Of a stretch of 6,397 nt of DNA, positions 5,352-6,397 are shown piece after piece. The DNA comes from JAFGLY01 sp041309225. Lineage in GTDB: Bacteria; Myxococcota_A; UBA796; JAFGLY01. How positions within the stretch are numbered: the stretch's first letter is position 1; each line of letters starts with the position of its first letter. The notes beneath the pieces are model-generated. The model was not told the DNA's origin. It made no database searches and saw only the letters and a list, made by a program, of their open reading frames with translations. The DNA is taken from positions 1 to 6,397 of the forward strand of contig JBFYZZ010000040.1 of the NCBI GenBank assembly GCA_041309225.1. The letters are read 5' to 3'. The translations under genes and the position numbers were made by a program.

Positions 5352-5376
5352 ACGGGACGGTATGGATCCGTCCCGT
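5352..5376. repeat. 9-bp stem-loop covering the predicted start of the TPR gene
   Basis: ACGGGACGG (5352-5360) pairs perfectly with CCGTCCCGT (5368-5376) around a 7-nt loop, TATGGAT. The right arm includes the first two bases of the GTG start at 5375, and the loop plus arm hold the weak GGA upstream of it. Folded RNA would hinder initiation, so it could limit translation. If translation starts at 5309 instead, the stem would be inside coding sequence. Confidence 0.5.
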
Positions 5377-6397
5377 GCCCGCCACCGCCCTGCTCACGTT
5401 GCTGCTCGCCTGCGCCCACGTGCGCGTGCCCGAGGTCGATCCGGCAGCGCTCCTCGCGCCGTCCCTGGGCACCGTGCCCGCCTACCCCGGGTACGTCTCC
5501 GAGGCGGCCCTGCTGGAGGAGGCGGCCGCCCGCCGGCTCCGGGGCGATCTGGTCGGGGCCCGGGGGATCCTCGCGCTGGTGCTCGCCCGCGGCGGGCCCG
5601 TGCCGCTCGGACCCGCGCTCCTCTACCAGCTCGGCCTCTGCCTCGAGGCCGAGGGGGATCCGGTCCACGCCCTCGCCGTGTACGACCACCTGGTCCGCGC
5701 GTTCCCGGAGGCCCCCGAGAGCCGGGACGGCTGGTTCCGGCGTGCGCTCTGCCTGGAGGACCTGGGGCGCCACCGCGCCGCGGTGCGGAGCCTCGACCGC
5801 ATCTCCACCGCGGAGGGCCTGGACCCGCACGATCGGTACACGCTCGACCTCCAACGCGGGATCTCCCTGCTCCGATCCGGCCGGCGCCGGGCCGGCCTCC
5901 GCCTGATCGACGAGGCGCTGGACGCCACGTCCGGGACCGACGAGGTCACCTGGCTGCGGGCCAAGGCCCACGTGGTGAGGGCTCGTGTCCGGCTCGAGGA
6001 GGCGGCCGGGATCCGGTTCACGGGCCCCGACCGGCGACAGGCCCGACGCCTCGAGGCGCGCGCCGTGCGCATCCGGCAAGCCGAGGCGGAGGTCACCGCC
6101 GCGACCGCGCTCGAGGAGCCCGAGTGGATCCTCGAGGGCCTGCTCCTGCTCGGCCGGGCCTACGAGGACCTGCGCTCGGACCTCCTCGAGGCCGAGCCGC
6201 CCCGCGGCTTCTCGGACGAGGGCGTGGCGCGCTGGCGAGCCGAACTCGACGCCCGGACCCGGATCCTCGGTACCAAGGCCTGGCGCCACTACGACGAGGG
6301 CGTGGCGCTCGCCGGCCGGGTCGGCTGGGTGGGGCGGCCGCTCGAGGCGCTGCGGGCGGCGCGGGCCGCGATCCGGCTCGAGGACCTCGTGCCCCCG
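5375..6397 (+). CDS. Predicted TPR-containing lipoprotein, unknown function (3' end missing)
   Basis: I do not recognise a named family. The open frame runs to the window end (341 residues, no stop). A short hydrophobic segment ends in LLLAC, a canonical lipobox with Cys13, so an outer-membrane or periplasm-facing lipoprotein is likely. About 79-186 hold three TPR-like helix pairs (LYQLGLCLEAEGDPVHALAVYDHLVRAFPE; GWFRRALCLEDLGRHRAAVRSLDRI; RYTLDLQRGISLLRSGRRRAGLRLIDEAL), and the rest is helical, with a charged segment at 216-240 and a possible further repeat from 300. The GTG start is chosen because codons between an in-frame ATG at 5309 and 5375 have several T-ending codons (four CGT), unlike the nearly all G/C third positions downstream. 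The drawback is that the GTG product lacks a basic n-region, while the ATG product would have several arginines. It is divergent from pal across a shared intergenic region, which suggests an envelope role. TPR lipoproteins often act as assembly scaffolds. Confidence 0.72.
   Translation, partial: MPATALLTLLLACAHVRVPEVDPAALLAPSLGTVPAYPGYVSEAALLEEAAARRLRGDLVGARGILALVLARGGPVPLGPALLYQLGLCLEAEGDPVHALAVYDHLVRAFPEAPESRDGWFRRALCLEDLGRHRAAVRSLDRISTAEGLDPHDRYTLDLQRGISLLRSGRRRAGLRLIDEALDATSGTDEVTWLRAKAHVVRARVRLEEAAGIRFTGPDRRQARRLEARAVRIRQAEAEVTAATALEEPEWILEGLLLLGRAYEDLRSDLLEAEPPRGFSDEGVARWRAELDARTRILGTKAWRHYDEGVALAGRVGWVGRPLEALRAARAAIRLEDLVPP

Larger units (their letters stand above)
4802..5374. other. 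Divergent intergenic region without a gene
   Basis: I see no convincing coding sequence here on either strand; the open frames that cross it have no family similarity and poor codon bias. It holds the pal leader (4802-4878), the two opposed promoter-like elements, a repeated GTCAACACG (4909-4917, overlapping the pal -35 box, and 5035-5043), a C9 tract (5183-5191) and several inverted repeats listed separately, plus smaller ones: CCGCC-AC-GGCGG at 5260-5271 and CACGG-GAA-CCGTG at 5324-5336. Confidence 0.7.

Noticed and set aside
5309..5374. ATG at 5309 as start of the TPR lipoprotein
   Set aside because: Third-position composition upstream of 5375 looks non-coding, and the nearest GGAGG is 15 nt away in a stem. 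Not excluded: it would supply arginines missing from the signal peptide n-region.
5087..6289. 400-codon minus-strand open frame opposite the TPR gene
   Set aside because: The plus frame shows TPR helix periodicity, a lipobox and G/C-biased third positions; the minus frame is Gly/Pro/Arg-rich without a recognisable domain.

Overview
The window is a very GC-rich (about 70 % or more by eye) bacterial contig with diderm (Gram-negative) features: Pal and a YbgF/CpoB-type protein, predicted lipoproteins, and almost only G or C at third codon positions. The Pal style (cysteine pair in the OmpA-like domain) together with a folP-cdaA-cdaR-glmM cluster suggests a myxobacterial/deltaproteobacterial-type lineage. 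That assignment is inference from gene style; there is no phylogenetic marker here to prove it. The first 29 bases are not genomic: they match the end of the Illumina TruSeq universal adapter at 26 of 29 positions, the last 17 exactly, so the contig truly begins near base 30 and cuts glmM.

Layout. Minus strand, in transcription order: pal (4801-4073), ybgF/cpoB-like (4073-3177), a 65-nt gap with a strong GC hairpin, folP (3111-2305), cdaA (2308-1493), cdaR/ybbR (1490-504) and the 5' part of glmM (497-30). Most junctions are overlaps or gaps of a few bases, so this looks like one operon, driven by a good sigma70-type promoter at 4913-4885. Plus strand: a 573-nt divergent intergenic region (4802-5374) with a second promoter-like element at 5065-5093 and a series of perfect inverted repeats, then a predicted TPR lipoprotein (5375 to the window end, incomplete).

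Function. The operon joins an envelope module (Pal anchors the outer membrane to peptidoglycan; the YbgF/CpoB-like protein is its usual partner) to the folate enzyme dihydropteroate synthase and to the CdaA-CdaR-GlmM module, which makes c-di-AMP and the cell-wall precursor glucosamine-1-phosphate. folP-cdaA-cdaR-glmM is a known arrangement; finding pal-ybgF directly upstream, without tolQRAB, is the less usual part. Pal itself carries an apparent IPT/TIG (Ig-like) domain between its lipid anchor and its OmpA-like domain, and has an atypical lipobox. I found no CRISPR array, transposon, tRNA, rRNA or defence system, and nothing that amounts to an entirely new system.
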